From the NCBI RefSeq assembly GCF_005155025.1, contig NZ_CP039731.1, positions 1,116,001 through 1,180,000 on the forward strand: a stretch of DNA of 64,000 nucleotides, read 5' to 3'. The notes under the pieces are model-generated. The model did not search any database. It saw only the letters and a program-made list of their open reading frames with translations, and had not been told where the DNA came from. The first letter of the stretch is position 1. Every line of letters starts with the position of its first letter. Shown piece by piece: positions 55,347 through 63,705 of this stretch. Source of the DNA: Aquitalea aquatilis (lineage in GTDB: Bacteria > Pseudomonadota > Gammaproteobacteria > Burkholderiales > Chromobacteriaceae). The translations under genes were made by a program, and so were the position numbers.

Positions 55347-58085
55347 ATGAATCCCATCCCCTCCCAGCGCCTGGCCTGGCGCATTCTGGCCAATGAAGCC
55401 GGCATCCGTCTTACCCCCTGCCTGCAGCAGCAGAGCGAGTCCGGCTGGAGCCGGGGCCGGGTGCTGCCGCTGGGGCGCTTGCTGGATCAGGCCGACCAGT
55501 GGGACTGGCTGAGCGCGCAGGACCGGCTGGTGATAGTCCAGCTTGAGCGCACCCATCAGCTGGCGGATGGCAGCAGTCTGGCCGAGCTGGAGGGCGAAGC
55601 CGCCCTGCCCCTGCTGCTGGGCCATCCCGCCTTGTTCCGGGAAGACGCGCCGGATCAGCCGCTCACGCTGGAAGCCGGGCAGATCAGCCTGCTGATGCAG
55701 CGCCAGCAGCAGCAATTGCTGTTGCAGTTAAGTCCGCCGGGTATCGCCGCCTGTCAGCACTGTTTGTGGCAGCACAGCGGCGCCAATAGCCTGCTGGTGT
55801 ACTGGCCGGGGCCGGAGATTCGCCAGCTGGCAGCCTTGCTTGGTCACAGCCTGACCGTGCCACTGGCGGCGCGCAAAAAACTGCTGGAGGCCATTGGCGA
55901 CATGGTGCCGTGGCTGCCGATCGAGCTGGTGGATGCCGACTATGGCGATGACCTGCCCACCTGCCCGGCCGATAGCCGGCTGTTTGCCGTGCTGGTGCCG
56001 CTGCCGGAAGGCTTGCGCCTGCAACTGCGCTGCCGGGTGGCCGAGCATGCCGCCTGGTATCCGCCGGGGCGCGGACCATGGCAGCAGGTGGCGCTGGAAC
56101 AGGGCCGGCCCATTCAGTTTCAACGCCAGTTGCAGCAGGAGAAACAGGCGGTGCAGCGGTTGCTGCAGGATTGCCCGGCACTGGCGGCGGCCCGGCCCGA
56201 CCCTGACGGGGTGCTGGAATGGCTGCTGGCCGATCATGGCCAGGCGCTGGGCATTGTCGAACAGCTGCAAGCCATCGCCCCGTTGCGGCTGGAGTGCGTC
56301 TGGCCGCAAGGCCAGCGCCTGCGCATCCAGAGCAAGGCCGGCCTGCCCCAACTGCGGCTGAAGGTGCAGCGCAAGCATGGCTGGCTGGAAGTGACCGGCG
56401 AAGTACAGGTGGACGAAGACCGTGTGCTGCAGCTGCGTCAGCTGCTGGAGGTGCTGGCCAATCAGCCCGGCCAGTATCTGCGCCTGTCCGAGCAGGACTG
56501 GCTGGCCTTGTCCGACAGCCTGGCCGCCCGGCTGCAACAGCTGGCGCTGCTGGCCGACCACGCGGTGTCCGGCGGCCTGCGGCTGAGTCTGCTCAGCGCG
56601 CCCGCGCTGGCCGCACTGGGTGAGCAGATCGGCAGCTTTGCCGGCGATGCCGACTGGCAGCAGCGGCTGGCGGCTTGGGACAGCCTGCGCGACTATGCCC
56701 CGCAAGTGCCGGCCAGCTTGCAGGCCAACTTGCGGCCCTATCAGTTGCAAGGCTTTGCCTGGCTGGCGCGGCTGGCGCATATCGGGGCCGGGGCCTGCCT
56801 GGCCGACGACATGGGGCTGGGCAAGACGGTGCAGACGCTGGCGCTGCTGCTGGACCGTGCCCATCTCGGGCCGCAGCTGGTGGTGGCCCCCACCTCGGTG
56901 GCGCTCAACTGGCTGGCCGAGGCCGCCCGCTTCGCTCCCAGCCTGCGCTTGCGCCCTTATCAACAGCAGCGGGACTTATCCACAGTCGGACCGCAGGATC
57001 TGGTGATTGCCAGCTACGGCCTGCTGCAATTGCAGGGCGAACAATTTGCCGCCGTGCACTGGGCCAGCGTGGTGCTGGACGAGGCGCAGGCCATCAAAAA
57101 TGCCAGCACCAAACGCGCCCAGGCCGCGCAAAGCCTGCGGGCGGATTTCCGCCTGGCCGCCAGTGGCACGCCGGTGGAAAACCATCTGGGCGAGCTGTGG
57201 AGCCTGTTCCGCTTCGTCACTCCCGGCCTGCTGGGTAATGAGGAGCGCTTCCAGCAGCGCTTTGTCCAGCCGATTGCCGAGGGGGATGAAGAGGCCCGCG
57301 CCGCGCTCAAGGCCATGATCCAGCCCTATCTCTTGCGCCGTACCAAGGCGCAGGTGCTGACCGAGCTGCCGCCGCGCACCGACATCACCCGCCGCATTCC
57401 CCTGTCCGAGCAGGAGCTGCACGTGTACGAGGCCATGCGCCAGCAGGCGCTGCAAAAACTGGCCGAGGTCGACAGCCAGGACAAGAAGACCATGCAGGTG
57501 CTGGCCGAGCTGACCCGGCTGCGGCGTTTCTGCTGCCACCCGGCGCTGCTGCAGCCGGACACCGCCCTGCCCGCCAGCAAGTTTGCCGTGTTCTGCCAAC
57601 TGCTGGGCGAGCTGCTGGACAACGGCCACAAGGCGCTGGTGTTCAGCCAGTTTGTCGATCATCTTGCACTGGCGCGGCAATGGCTGGATGAGCAAGGCAT
57701 TGCCTACCAGTACCTGGACGGTGCCACGCCCGGCAAGCAGCGCAAGGCGCGCATGGATGCCTTCCAGGCTGGCGAGGGCGATGTCTTCCTGATCAGCCTG
57801 AAAGCCGGTGGCACCGGCCTCAACCTGACCGCGGCCGACTATGTGATCCACCTGGACCCGTGGTGGAATCCGGCGGTGGAAGACCAGGCCAGCGACCGTG
57901 CCTACCGCATGGGCCAGCAGCGGCCGGTGACGGTGTACCGGCTGGTGGCGGAAAACACCATCGAAGAAAAAATCGTCGCCCTGCATGCAGAAAAACGCGC
58001 GCTGGCCGACAGCCTGCTGGAAGGCGGCGACATGGCGGCCCAGCTGGATGGCGCCGCTCTACTGGCCTTGTTGCAGGACTACTGA
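55347..58085 (+). CDS. SNF2 family DEAD/DEAH-box helicase
   Basis: The 912-residue protein has a 470-residue N-terminal region of unknown role and a full SNF2 motor: CLADDMGLGKTVQTLALLLD (Walker A, near 488), VLDEAQAIKNASTKRAQAA (Walker B, near 576), LAASGTPVENHLGELWSLFR, PYLLRRTKAQVLTELPPRTD, ALVFSQFVDHLALARQWLDE, FLISLKAGGTGLNLTAADYV and ASDRAYRMGQQRPVTVYRLV. It probably remodels protein-DNA complexes. Start ATG at 55347; a GTG at 55326 is also open. No methylase or other phage-defence partner is beside it. Confidence 0.93.
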   Translation: MNPIPSQRLAWRILANEAGIRLTPCLQQQSESGWSRGRVLPLGRLLDQADQWDWLSAQDRLVIVQLERTHQLADGSSLAELEGEAALPLLLGHPALFREDAPDQPLTLEAGQISLLMQRQQQQLLLQLSPPGIAACQHCLWQHSGANSLLVYWPGPEIRQLAALLGHSLTVPLAARKKLLEAIGDMVPWLPIELVDADYGDDLPTCPADSRLFAVLVPLPEGLRLQLRCRVAEHAAWYPPGRGPWQQVALEQGRPIQFQRQLQQEKQAVQRLLQDCPALAAARPDPDGVLEWLLADHGQALGIVEQLQAIAPLRLECVWPQGQRLRIQSKAGLPQLRLKVQRKHGWLEVTGEVQVDEDRVLQLRQLLEVLANQPGQYLRLSEQDWLALSDSLAARLQQLALLADHAVSGGLRLSLLSAPALAALGEQIGSFAGDADWQQRLAAWDSLRDYAPQVPASLQANLRPYQLQGFAWLARLAHIGAGACLADDMGLGKTVQTLALLLDRAHLGPQLVVAPTSVALNWLAEAARFAPSLRLRPYQQQRDLSTVGPQDLVIASYGLLQLQGEQFAAVHWASVVLDEAQAIKNASTKRAQAAQSLRADFRLAASGTPVENHLGELWSLFRFVTPGLLGNEERFQQRFVQPIAEGDEEARAALKAMIQPYLLRRTKAQVLTELPPRTDITRRIPLSEQELHVYEAMRQQALQKLAEVDSQDKKTMQVLAELTRLRRFCCHPALLQPDTALPASKFAVFCQLLGELLDNGHKALVFSQFVDHLALARQWLDEQGIAYQYLDGATPGKQRKARMDAFQAGEGDVFLISLKAGGTGLNLTAADYVIHLDPWWNPAVEDQASDRAYRMGQQRPVTVYRLVAENTIEEKIVALHAEKRALADSLLEGGDMAAQLDGAALLALLQDY

Positions 58086-58146
58086 CGCTTGTTTTGCTCA
58101 ACATCCTATGTGAATATCCAAATTCGTATCTATTTGGAATAATAAA

Positions 58147-58605
58147 ATGTTGAGTAGATTATTGCTTGCCAGCGTATTGGCGGCGCTGGCCGGATCGGCC
58201 TTGGCCGATTCGCTGACCAATACCGCGTCTGAGAAAATTTCGGTAGGTGCCGTGTCGGTGGTGGCCGCGCCGGTGGTCAGCATCGCCGGCAGTGCCACCG
58301 GACGCGGCGAATCGGTCTTGGGGCCGGTGCTGGCGGTGACCGGCAGTGGCTATGTGATTGTTGGCCTGGTTGAAGGCTCGGGCGATGTCATCAAGTTGAC
58401 GCTGGAGTCGGTGCAGGGTGGGGCCAAATTATTGGTGGAATTGTCGCGCAGCACGGTCAAGGCTTCCGGCGCGGCCATCGGCAGTGCGGTACAGGTCACC
58501 GCCACGGCCAGCGGTACCTTGCTGGTGGTGTCTGGCAAGGTGCTGGCCTTTATCCCCAACAAGCTGGGCGAAGCCCTACTGGAGCATAGCCGTGTCCCGT
58601 CGTGA
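58147..58605 (+). CDS. Exported hypothetical protein preceding the DUF2145 gene
   Basis: The 152-residue protein has a signal peptide (MLSRLLLASVLAALAGSALA) and a mature part made of valine/glycine/serine-rich repeats (VSVVAAPVVSIAGSATGRGE, LAVTGSGYVIVGLVEGSGDV, LVELSRSTVKASGAAIGSAV). I do not recognise a family. Its last 14 bases overlap the start of the DUF2145 gene, so the two are translated together and likely act together in the envelope. Confidence 0.75.
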   Translation: MLSRLLLASVLAALAGSALADSLTNTASEKISVGAVSVVAAPVVSIAGSATGRGESVLGPVLAVTGSGYVIVGLVEGSGDVIKLTLESVQGGAKLLVELSRSTVKASGAAIGSAVQVTATASGTLLVVSGKVLAFIPNKLGEALLEHSRVPS

Positions 58606-59410
58606 AACTTGCTTGAAATGGCTGCTGGTAGCGGCATGCTGCCTGCCTTTGCTGGCCCATGCCGGCCAGGCATGTGAAGAAAAACCGCTGACGCCGGAAA
58701 CCTTCCGGCTGGCCATGCAGACTGCCGAACAGTTGCAGACCAAGCTCAATGAGGTGGACAGCAATGTGGTGGTGGTGGGGCGCATGGGGCAGGACCTGTC
58801 AAAATACGGCCTGCGCTATACGCATTTTGGCATCATGTTCCGTCCGGAAACCGGCGGGCGCTGGCGCGTGGCACACTTGCTGAACGAGTGCGGCACCGAT
58901 CGTTCTGACTTGTGGTACGAGGGGCTGGGCAATTTCTTCCTCGACGATATGTTCCGCTTCGATGCGGTGCTGCTGGTCCCGCCGCCCGCAGTCGTTGAGC
59001 GCCTGTTGCCGCAGCTGCGTGCCGGCCGTCCTTTGCGTACCCTGCACACGACTCGCTACAACATGGTGGCCTATCCCTTCTCCACTCGCTACGAAAATTC
59101 CAATACCTGGGTACTGGAAACACTGGCCGCTGCTTCCACGACCGAAACACGCATCAACAGCCGTGAGCAGGCGCAGATGTGGCTGAAGCTGAACGGATAT
59201 CAGCCAAGTGAAATGAATATCGGCCCGATGACCCGACTGGGTGGCCGCATGTTCAAGGCCAATGTGGCATTTGACGATCATCCTAACGAATTGCGTTATA
59301 ACGACCGCATCCAGACGGTTTCGGTGGATTCCATCATCCACTTTTTCGATGAACGCAATGAAGGCTGGAAAATCATCGAGCTGCCCGGCCCGCAAGCGCG
59401 CCGCTTCTGA
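58592..59410 (+). CDS. DUF2145 domain exported protein
   Basis: The 272-residue protein matches DUF2145: LRYTHFGIMFRPETGGRWRV, HLLNECGTDRSDLWYEGLGN, FFLDDMFRFDAVLLVPPPA, YNMVAYPFSTRYENSNTWVL and FDDHPNELRYNDRIQTVSVD. His, Cys and Asn residues are reminiscent of NlpC/P60-like folds, but that is a guess. The start is a GTG at 58592, with GGAG 7-8 nt before it, giving a signal peptide (MSRRETCLKWLLVAACCLPL, cleavage near AHA). It is coupled to the preceding exported-protein gene. Confidence 0.82.
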   Translation: MSRRETCLKWLLVAACCLPLLAHAGQACEEKPLTPETFRLAMQTAEQLQTKLNEVDSNVVVVGRMGQDLSKYGLRYTHFGIMFRPETGGRWRVAHLLNECGTDRSDLWYEGLGNFFLDDMFRFDAVLLVPPPAVVERLLPQLRAGRPLRTLHTTRYNMVAYPFSTRYENSNTWVLETLAAASTTETRINSREQAQMWLKLNGYQPSEMNIGPMTRLGGRMFKANVAFDDHPNELRYNDRIQTVSVDSIIHFFDERNEGWKIIELPGPQARRF

Positions 59411-59425
59411 GCCTGCCCTACTGCC

Positions 59426-59794
59426 TTAGTGGCTGAACTGCTGTAACAGCCGCTTGCGCAGTTCGGCAATGCCGCTGCCCACGGCAGAGGACAGCTGGCT
59501 GTAGCGGGATGGCCCCACCGCCAACGCCTCGCGCGCGGCATCGAACTGGCCCTGGTTGATCAGTTCGGCCACGCGCGCGGCTTCCAGATGGAATTGGCGG
59601 TGGTTTTCCACCAGCTGTACAAACACGCTGGTGTGGCCGCAATTGACCCGGCCCTCGCCCTCTAGCCAGCGGCCCAGCTCGCAGCCACAACAGTCGCCAA
59701 TCTGCGCGGCATCCAGCTGCCTGCCCTCCAGCATGGCCGTGCGTAGTTCCAGCTTCAATTCGAAATGCAGCAGCAGGGCATCTTCTAGATTCAT
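59426..59794 (-). CDS. Stand-alone CZB (chemoreceptor zinc-binding) domain protein
   Basis: The 122-residue helical protein has the CZB pattern: a first His in HFELKLELRTAMLEG near residue 10, Cys in CGCELGRWLEGEG near residue 37, and His in ENHRQFHLEAARVAELI near 65-69. CZB domains bind zinc and usually sit at the C-terminus of chemoreceptors or diguanylate cyclases; here the domain is alone. It is convergent with the DUF2145 gene, 15 nt apart. Confidence 0.82.
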   Translation of the reverse strand: MNLEDALLLHFELKLELRTAMLEGRQLDAAQIGDCCGCELGRWLEGEGRVNCGHTSVFVQLVENHRQFHLEAARVAELINQGQFDAAREALAVGPSRYSQLSSAVGSGIAELRKRLLQQFSH

Positions 59795-59881
59795 GCCTAT
59801 TTCCCCGACGACACTTCTCCCGAGTTCTTACTATAGCCAGCCACTGCTGGCGTGATGGGAATTGTCATGCGGCAAGCCACC

Positions 59882-60147
59882 AGGGCCTGTTAACACTATG
59901 TTTTCTGCGGCGCAGGCCCTGAAAGCTTGTCAATGCAAGGCGGAGGGTGCCGCGCTTGGTGGCCCCAAGCGCAAATCCGACAACGCGGCAGTGGCAAGCT
60001 GGTCGGGCCTGCCCTGTGGGGCGGATGTTGAGCGGCGCACTGCCTTGTCAAACCGCGCTGGCAGGGAATGCCCTGCCAGCGCAGTTTTTCGTGCATTGCA
60101 TCCCCTCAACATCCGCCGCCGTGAAAAAAATAGCGTTAACAGGCCCT
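59882..60147. mobile_element. MITE-like element, family C
   Basis: The 266-base element has ends AGGGCCTGTTAACACTAT (59882-59899) and ATAGCGTTAACAGGCCCT (60130-60147), matching at 17 of 18 positions as inverted repeats. Inside are the inverted pair GCGGATGTTGAG/CTCAACATCCGC and a perfect 12-bp hairpin GCGCTGGCAGGG/CCCTGCCAGCGC (60055-60082) followed by AGTTTTTC, which is terminator-like. A 95-codon frame inside is not credible. The right end supplies part of the stop codon of the regulator beside it. Confidence 0.75.
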
Positions 60148-60859
60148 AGCTGCGGTGCCAGGACTGATGGGTGGTCTGGGCCAGCTGCCGGCGATTGGCC
60201 TCGCCGGCCTGCGCGGCCTGCAAAAAGCCATCCAGGGAAATGTGTGGCGGCCAGGCGGCCGTGACCGGCTGCCATTGTTGCAGACGGTCGATGCGGAAAT
60301 GACGATAGTCCTGGCGCAGCAGACACCAGGCCGCCAGCGTCCAGCGATTGCCCCAGAAAAACAGGCCCAGTGGCAATACGCAACGCTGGCTGGCGTGGCC
60401 TAGTTCATCCTGATAGTCGATGGCCAGCGCCTGGCCGGCCAGTATCGCCTCGCGCAATGGTGCCAGCCGCTCGCAGGGATAGTCGTGATGCTGCGGCACA
60501 AACAGTGGTGCCGGCGTCAGCCCGGCCGAGCCCAGCACCGCGTGAATCTTGGCCAGTGCGCCGGCTGCTGCGCTGGCGGTGGCCGGGTCGGTCCAGCCGG
60601 CCAGCATGCGCGCGCCCACTTCCAGTGCCGCCAGTTCCGCAGCAGAAAAGCTCAATGGCGGCGGGCTAAAGCCCTGTTCCAGCCAGTAGCCCTCCCCCGC
60701 CTCGCCATTGACTGGCGCACCACTGCCGAGCAAGTCGGCCATGTCGCGGTAGACCGTGCGTACCGACACTTCCAGCCAGGCGGCCAGCTGGGCTGCCGTG
60801 GTGCGGCGGCGGCCGCGCAGCAGGTGGAGGATTTGCAGTAGACGGTCGGCACGGCGCAT
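60146..60859 (-). CDS. YafY-type transcriptional regulator with WYL domain
   Basis: The 237-residue protein has an N-terminal DeoR-like helix-turn-helix (ADRLLQILHLLRGRRRTTAA, LEVSVRTVYRDMADLLGSGA) and a WYL domain (LAIDYQDELGHASQRCVLPL, GLFFWGNRWTLAAWCLLRQD with FRIDRLQQW). WYL proteins sense nucleic acids or nucleotides. The TAG stop at 60148-60146 falls at the boundary of the family C element, so the C-terminus (QTTHQSWHRS) may have been reset by that insertion. It lies 15 nt after a VOC gene on the same strand. Confidence 0.87.
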   Translation of the reverse strand: MRRADRLLQILHLLRGRRRTTAAQLAAWLEVSVRTVYRDMADLLGSGAPVNGEAGEGYWLEQGFSPPPLSFSAAELAALEVGARMLAGWTDPATASAAAGALAKIHAVLGSAGLTPAPLFVPQHHDYPCERLAPLREAILAGQALAIDYQDELGHASQRCVLPLGLFFWGNRWTLAAWCLLRQDYRHFRIDRLQQWQPVTAAWPPHISLDGFLQAAQAGEANRRQLAQTTHQSWHRS

Positions 60860-60874
60860 GCTGCGGGTCCTGCT

Positions 60875-61267
60875 TTAGTGCGGCAGCGGGCTGCACAACT
60901 CCAGCAGCATGCCGTCCGGGCAGCGCAGGAAGGACACGGTCTGGCCCCAGGGTTTGACCTGCGGCGCAGCCAGCTCGCTGGTACCGGCAGCCAGTGCCGC
61001 CTGATGCGCCGCTGTCACATCATCGGTAGCCAGGGCGATTTCCACACCCAGCGGCTGCACGCCATCATCGGCAAAGCGAAAGCCCTCTGGATGATTGCTC
61101 AGGGCCAGTGCCTTGCTGGCAAAGGACAGGGTGGTGTCGCCGGTGTCCAGCTCGCCATAGTCACCTTCCGGTGTGAGAAAGCGCCGGGAAAAGCCGAATG
61201 CCTCTTCAAAAAAGGCCAGCGAGCTGGCGACATCGGCCACATAAACAATGGTGTAGGCAAATTTCAT
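60875..61267 (-). CDS. VOC superfamily glyoxalase-like protein
   Basis: The 130-residue protein starts MKFAYTIVYVADVASSLAFF and has EAFGFSRRFLTPEGDYGELD, GVEIALATDDVTAAHQAALA and GQTVSFLRCPDGMLLELCSP, the paired beta-alpha-beta-beta-beta units of the VOC fold. It may be a dioxygenase, lyase or resistance protein; metal ligands are not all clear. It overlaps the HhH gene as ATGA and precedes the WYL regulator by 15 nt. Confidence 0.85.
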   Translation of the reverse strand: MKFAYTIVYVADVASSLAFFEEAFGFSRRFLTPEGDYGELDTGDTTLSFASKALALSNHPEGFRFADDGVQPLGVEIALATDDVTAAHQAALAAGTSELAAPQVKPWGQTVSFLRCPDGMLLELCSPLPH

Positions 61268-61530
61268 CCTGCTTCCTTTCCTGATGCGCTGCGGGCTGGC
61301 TGTTCCCGTGCCAGTGCGATGACGCTGGCGATGGCCTGCCGTGCCTGCGGGCTGTTATGCCAGCAGCTAGAGCCAAGTGCTTGCGCCACCTGCCAGGTGA
61401 TGTCGGCGGCTTCCTGGCCAGCCAGTTGGCTCAGGCTGCTAAAGCCGATTTGTTCCAGCCGGGTGATGACTGTGGGGCCAACCCCTTTGAGTGCCAGCAG
61501 TTGCTGGCGTTCCTGTGCGGAAAACGGCAT
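61264..61530 (-). CDS. Helix-hairpin-helix protein (Cdd1/pathogenicity-locus type)
   Basis: The 88-residue protein MPFSAQERQQLLALKGVGPT, VITRLEQIGFSSLSQLAGQE and AADITWQVAQALGSSCWHNS matches small HhH proteins annotated as Cdd1. The hairpin LKGVGPTVITRLEQIG should bind DNA backbone. GGAG precedes the ATG at 61530. It starts a three-gene minus-strand operon: HhH, VOC, WYL regulator. Confidence 0.82.
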   Translation of the reverse strand: MPFSAQERQQLLALKGVGPTVITRLEQIGFSSLSQLAGQEAADITWQVAQALGSSCWHNSPQARQAIASVIALAREQPARSASGKEAG

Positions 61531-61624
61531 GGAGCGGCTCCGGTGGTGCTGGCCGGCAAGTGGCGTGTGGCGACTGCCAGCCAAGCTGGAATGAGCATGA
61601 TATCCGCTAGCGGACTTGTCCGCT

Positions 61625-61978
61625 TCAGGGCTGCAGATGCAGGCCGATGCTATTGCCTTCGCTATCTTCTATCAGTGCGATATCGCCATTGCCGTCTTCC
61701 AGCGTGGTGATGGGCAGCAGCACCTTGCCGCCAGCGGTTTTTACCCGCTGCAGCGTGGCAGCCAGATCCGGCCCGCCATCCAAGTAGATTTGACAACCCT
61801 GACCACCGGCCGGCAGGCGCGGGCTGGCCATGATGCAGCCGGAGCTGTCGGGAAACACGGCGATGCGATCAGTCATGCAGTCTTCCTGCTTCAGTTGCAG
61901 CTGCAATACCTGCTGATAAAAGGCAACGGCGCGGTCAAAGTTGGCGGCGGGGATTTCAAACCAGTGAATCAGCGACAT
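61625..61978 (-). CDS. VOC superfamily protein
   Basis: The 117-residue protein MSLIHWFEIPAANFDRAVAF, YQQVLQLQLKQEDCM, IMASPRLPAGGQGCQIYLDG and GNGDIALIEDSEGNSIGLHL has the usual ending EDSEGNxIGLH of the YcgK/PhnB-like VOC group. Function unknown. It is 94 nt upstream of the HhH gene on the same strand and could belong to the same operon. Confidence 0.86.
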   Translation of the reverse strand: MSLIHWFEIPAANFDRAVAFYQQVLQLQLKQEDCMTDRIAVFPDSSGCIMASPRLPAGGQGCQIYLDGGPDLAATLQRVKTAGGKVLLPITTLEDGNGDIALIEDSEGNSIGLHLQP

Positions 61979-62149
61979 GGATGGCTCCGAAAAGGGCTAC
62001 GGCGGGGTTGCCGTGTTCACAGCATGCGCGCCCCCTGCTGACAGCATATTGTCAGTAGCTGGTGGCATGGTGGGCTATGGATGCAAAAAAACCACCGGTC
62101 GGCAAACGCGGTGGTTGGTGGTGCTGCCCGGAGCCTGTCTGATCCGCTG

Positions 62150-62223
62150 CTTGGAGCGGCTAACAAAAGCGCAGCATCCCCAGAGCAAGGAGCTGCAACA
62201 GGGTATTTGTTAGCCGTGCCTAG
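62150..62223 (-). repeat. MITE-like element, family A, copy 3 (shortened, reversed)
   Basis: Ends CTTGGAGCGGCTAACAAAA and TTTGTTAGCCGTGCCTAG are inverted repeats of the family A type. The middle, read in reverse, has TACCCTG and CCTTGCTCTGGGGATGC, related to copies at 34629 and 49311. It touches the stop codon of the aminotransferase gene. Confidence 0.6.
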
Positions 62224-63320
62224 TCCAGCTGACCGGCCAGGGCGGCCAGCACACGGGCGCTGGTGGCCTGCGGGTGGGCGGTGATGCGCAGCATGTGGCG
62301 CACTGCCGGGTGTTGCGGACGGTGGATGGCAATGCCGCATTGCAAGAGATGGCGCTGGATGGCCTCGGCCTGCAGCGCATCCGGGTAGGCCACACAGACA
62401 AAATTGGTGTGCGAGGGCAGCGGCGTCAGGCCCTGATCGTACAAGGCATGGCTCAGGTGATGACGCAGGGTGATGGTTTGCGCCACCAGCTTGCGCGAGT
62501 AGTCCGGGTCATCCAGCACGATTTGCGCGGCGGCCTGGGCAATGCTGGACAGCGCATATTGCGGACGGATCTGGTCGGCCTTGGCGATGATGTCGGCACT
62601 GGCGATGGCATAGCCCACGCGCAGCCCGGCCAGCGCATAGGCCTTGGACAGGGTGCGCAGGCGCAGGGTGTGCGGCAGGATGCCCGTGGGCGGCGCATCG
62701 GCGGCATCAGTACAGAAATCGACATAGGCCTCGTCCAGCAGCAGCAGGGTATGCGGCGGCAGCGCGGCGCGCAGGGTACGGATGTCTTCGGCCTGCCAGT
62801 AATGGCCGGTGGGATTGTCCGGATTGGCCAGATACAGCACCGAGGCATGCTCGGCACGGGCCACTTCGGCCAGCCGCGCCAGATCCGGCCGCATGTGCTG
62901 GCCGCGCTGGCAATAGGGCACTTCCAGCACGCGCGCACCCACGCCTTCGGCAAAGTAGCGGAAGCTCGGATAGGTACCAGCGGTGGTGACCACGGCATCG
63001 CCCGGGTTACAGGTCAGGCGCAATGCCAGCAGGATCAGGCTGTCGGCCCCGGTATCGAACAGCACTTCAGCCGCACTTACGCCATTGAGTTTTGCTGCCC
63101 GCTCACGCAAGGCATGGGCATAGGGGTCGGGATACAGCCTGGCCATTTCCGCCAGCGCCTTGCCCAGTTCGCCGGCCAGTGGCGATACCGGATCCGGCAG
63201 GCTCTCGTTGGAGCCGATGCGGGTCTTGATGCGGTGCCCCAGCGCCGTTTCCAGCTTCACGATGCCGGGAAAGGGATTGACGATGGTGTGGTGTTCGAGA
63301 TGGCGGGCAAAACGGGTCAT
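62220..63320 (-). CDS. Histidinol-phosphate aminotransferase-like class I/II aminotransferase
   Basis: The 366-residue PLP enzyme shows KTRIGSNESLPDPVSPLAGE, LYPDPYAHALRERAAKLNGV, DTGADSLILLALRLTCNPGD, YLANPDNPTGHYWQ, LLLDEAYVDFCTD and the lysine in RTLSKAYALAGLRVGYAIAS near residue 225. It is of HisC type but no other his gene is near, so it may act on another substrate such as phenylalanine or threonine phosphate. The ATG at 63320 gives the family N-terminus. Its TAG stop is shared with the end of a MITE-like repeat. Confidence 0.87.
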   Translation of the reverse strand: MTRFARHLEHHTIVNPFPGIVKLETALGHRIKTRIGSNESLPDPVSPLAGELGKALAEMARLYPDPYAHALRERAAKLNGVSAAEVLFDTGADSLILLALRLTCNPGDAVVTTAGTYPSFRYFAEGVGARVLEVPYCQRGQHMRPDLARLAEVARAEHASVLYLANPDNPTGHYWQAEDIRTLRAALPPHTLLLLDEAYVDFCTDAADAPPTGILPHTLRLRTLSKAYALAGLRVGYAIASADIIAKADQIRPQYALSSIAQAAAQIVLDDPDYSRKLVAQTITLRHHLSHALYDQGLTPLPSHTNFVCVAYPDALQAEAIQRHLLQCGIAIHRPQHPAVRHMLRITAHPQATSARVLAALAGQLD

Positions 63321-63499
63321 GGCGGCTTTCGTCCTTGCAGCAGAACATTCTAGATGGCGACGGGGCGGCGACAAATCAGCAGATCAGCTAACGATAGCAT
63401 CCCGCAGGATAAGGCAGCCAAGACCGGCGGCACGGCAGTGTAGCGCTGGCGTGGGCCGGCGCTGCTGTGCCAGGGGTAAAAACCGGTAAAGGGGGCCGC

Positions 63500-63643
63500 T
63501 CAAGGGGCTGGTCTGGCCTCTGCCGCCGGTGCCGAGGCATGGCTGCGGGTTGGGTCCGGCTTGGGAAGATACAGGTTGCCTTTATAGCCACAGGCAGTCA
63601 CGACAAGGCTCAGGGCAAGGCAGGTCAGCATGGTTCGCAGCAT
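63500..63643 (-). CDS. lptM: Small lipoprotein LptM
   Basis: This 47-residue lipoprotein starts MLRTMLTCLALSLVVTACGY with lipobox VTAC and the LptM motif CGYKGNLYLPK, followed by a proline/alanine tail. LptM (formerly YifL) helps the LptD/E translocon mature. In E. coli it also lies divergent from cyaY. The upstream ATG at 63682 would add an unlikely N-terminus. dapF and lysA, often next, are absent; an aminotransferase follows 180 bases away. Confidence 0.88.
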   Translation of the reverse strand: MLRTMLTCLALSLVVTACGYKGNLYLPKPDPTRSHASAPAAEARPAP

Positions 63644-63705
63644 AAAAAGCAGTCCGGTGTGGCAAAATCCCGAGTCTAGCACACGCGATTCAAGGAAGAG
63701 ACGAC

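Noticed and set aside
55347-59410. Phage-defence island around the SNF2 helicase
   Set aside because: SNF2 helicases occur in DISARM and similar systems, but no methylase, nuclease or other defence partner is beside it; the neighbours are hemL and DUF2145 genes.
59862-60149. 95-codon frame inside the family C element
   Set aside because: It spans the inverted repeats and hairpin of a MITE-like element and has no protein-like features.
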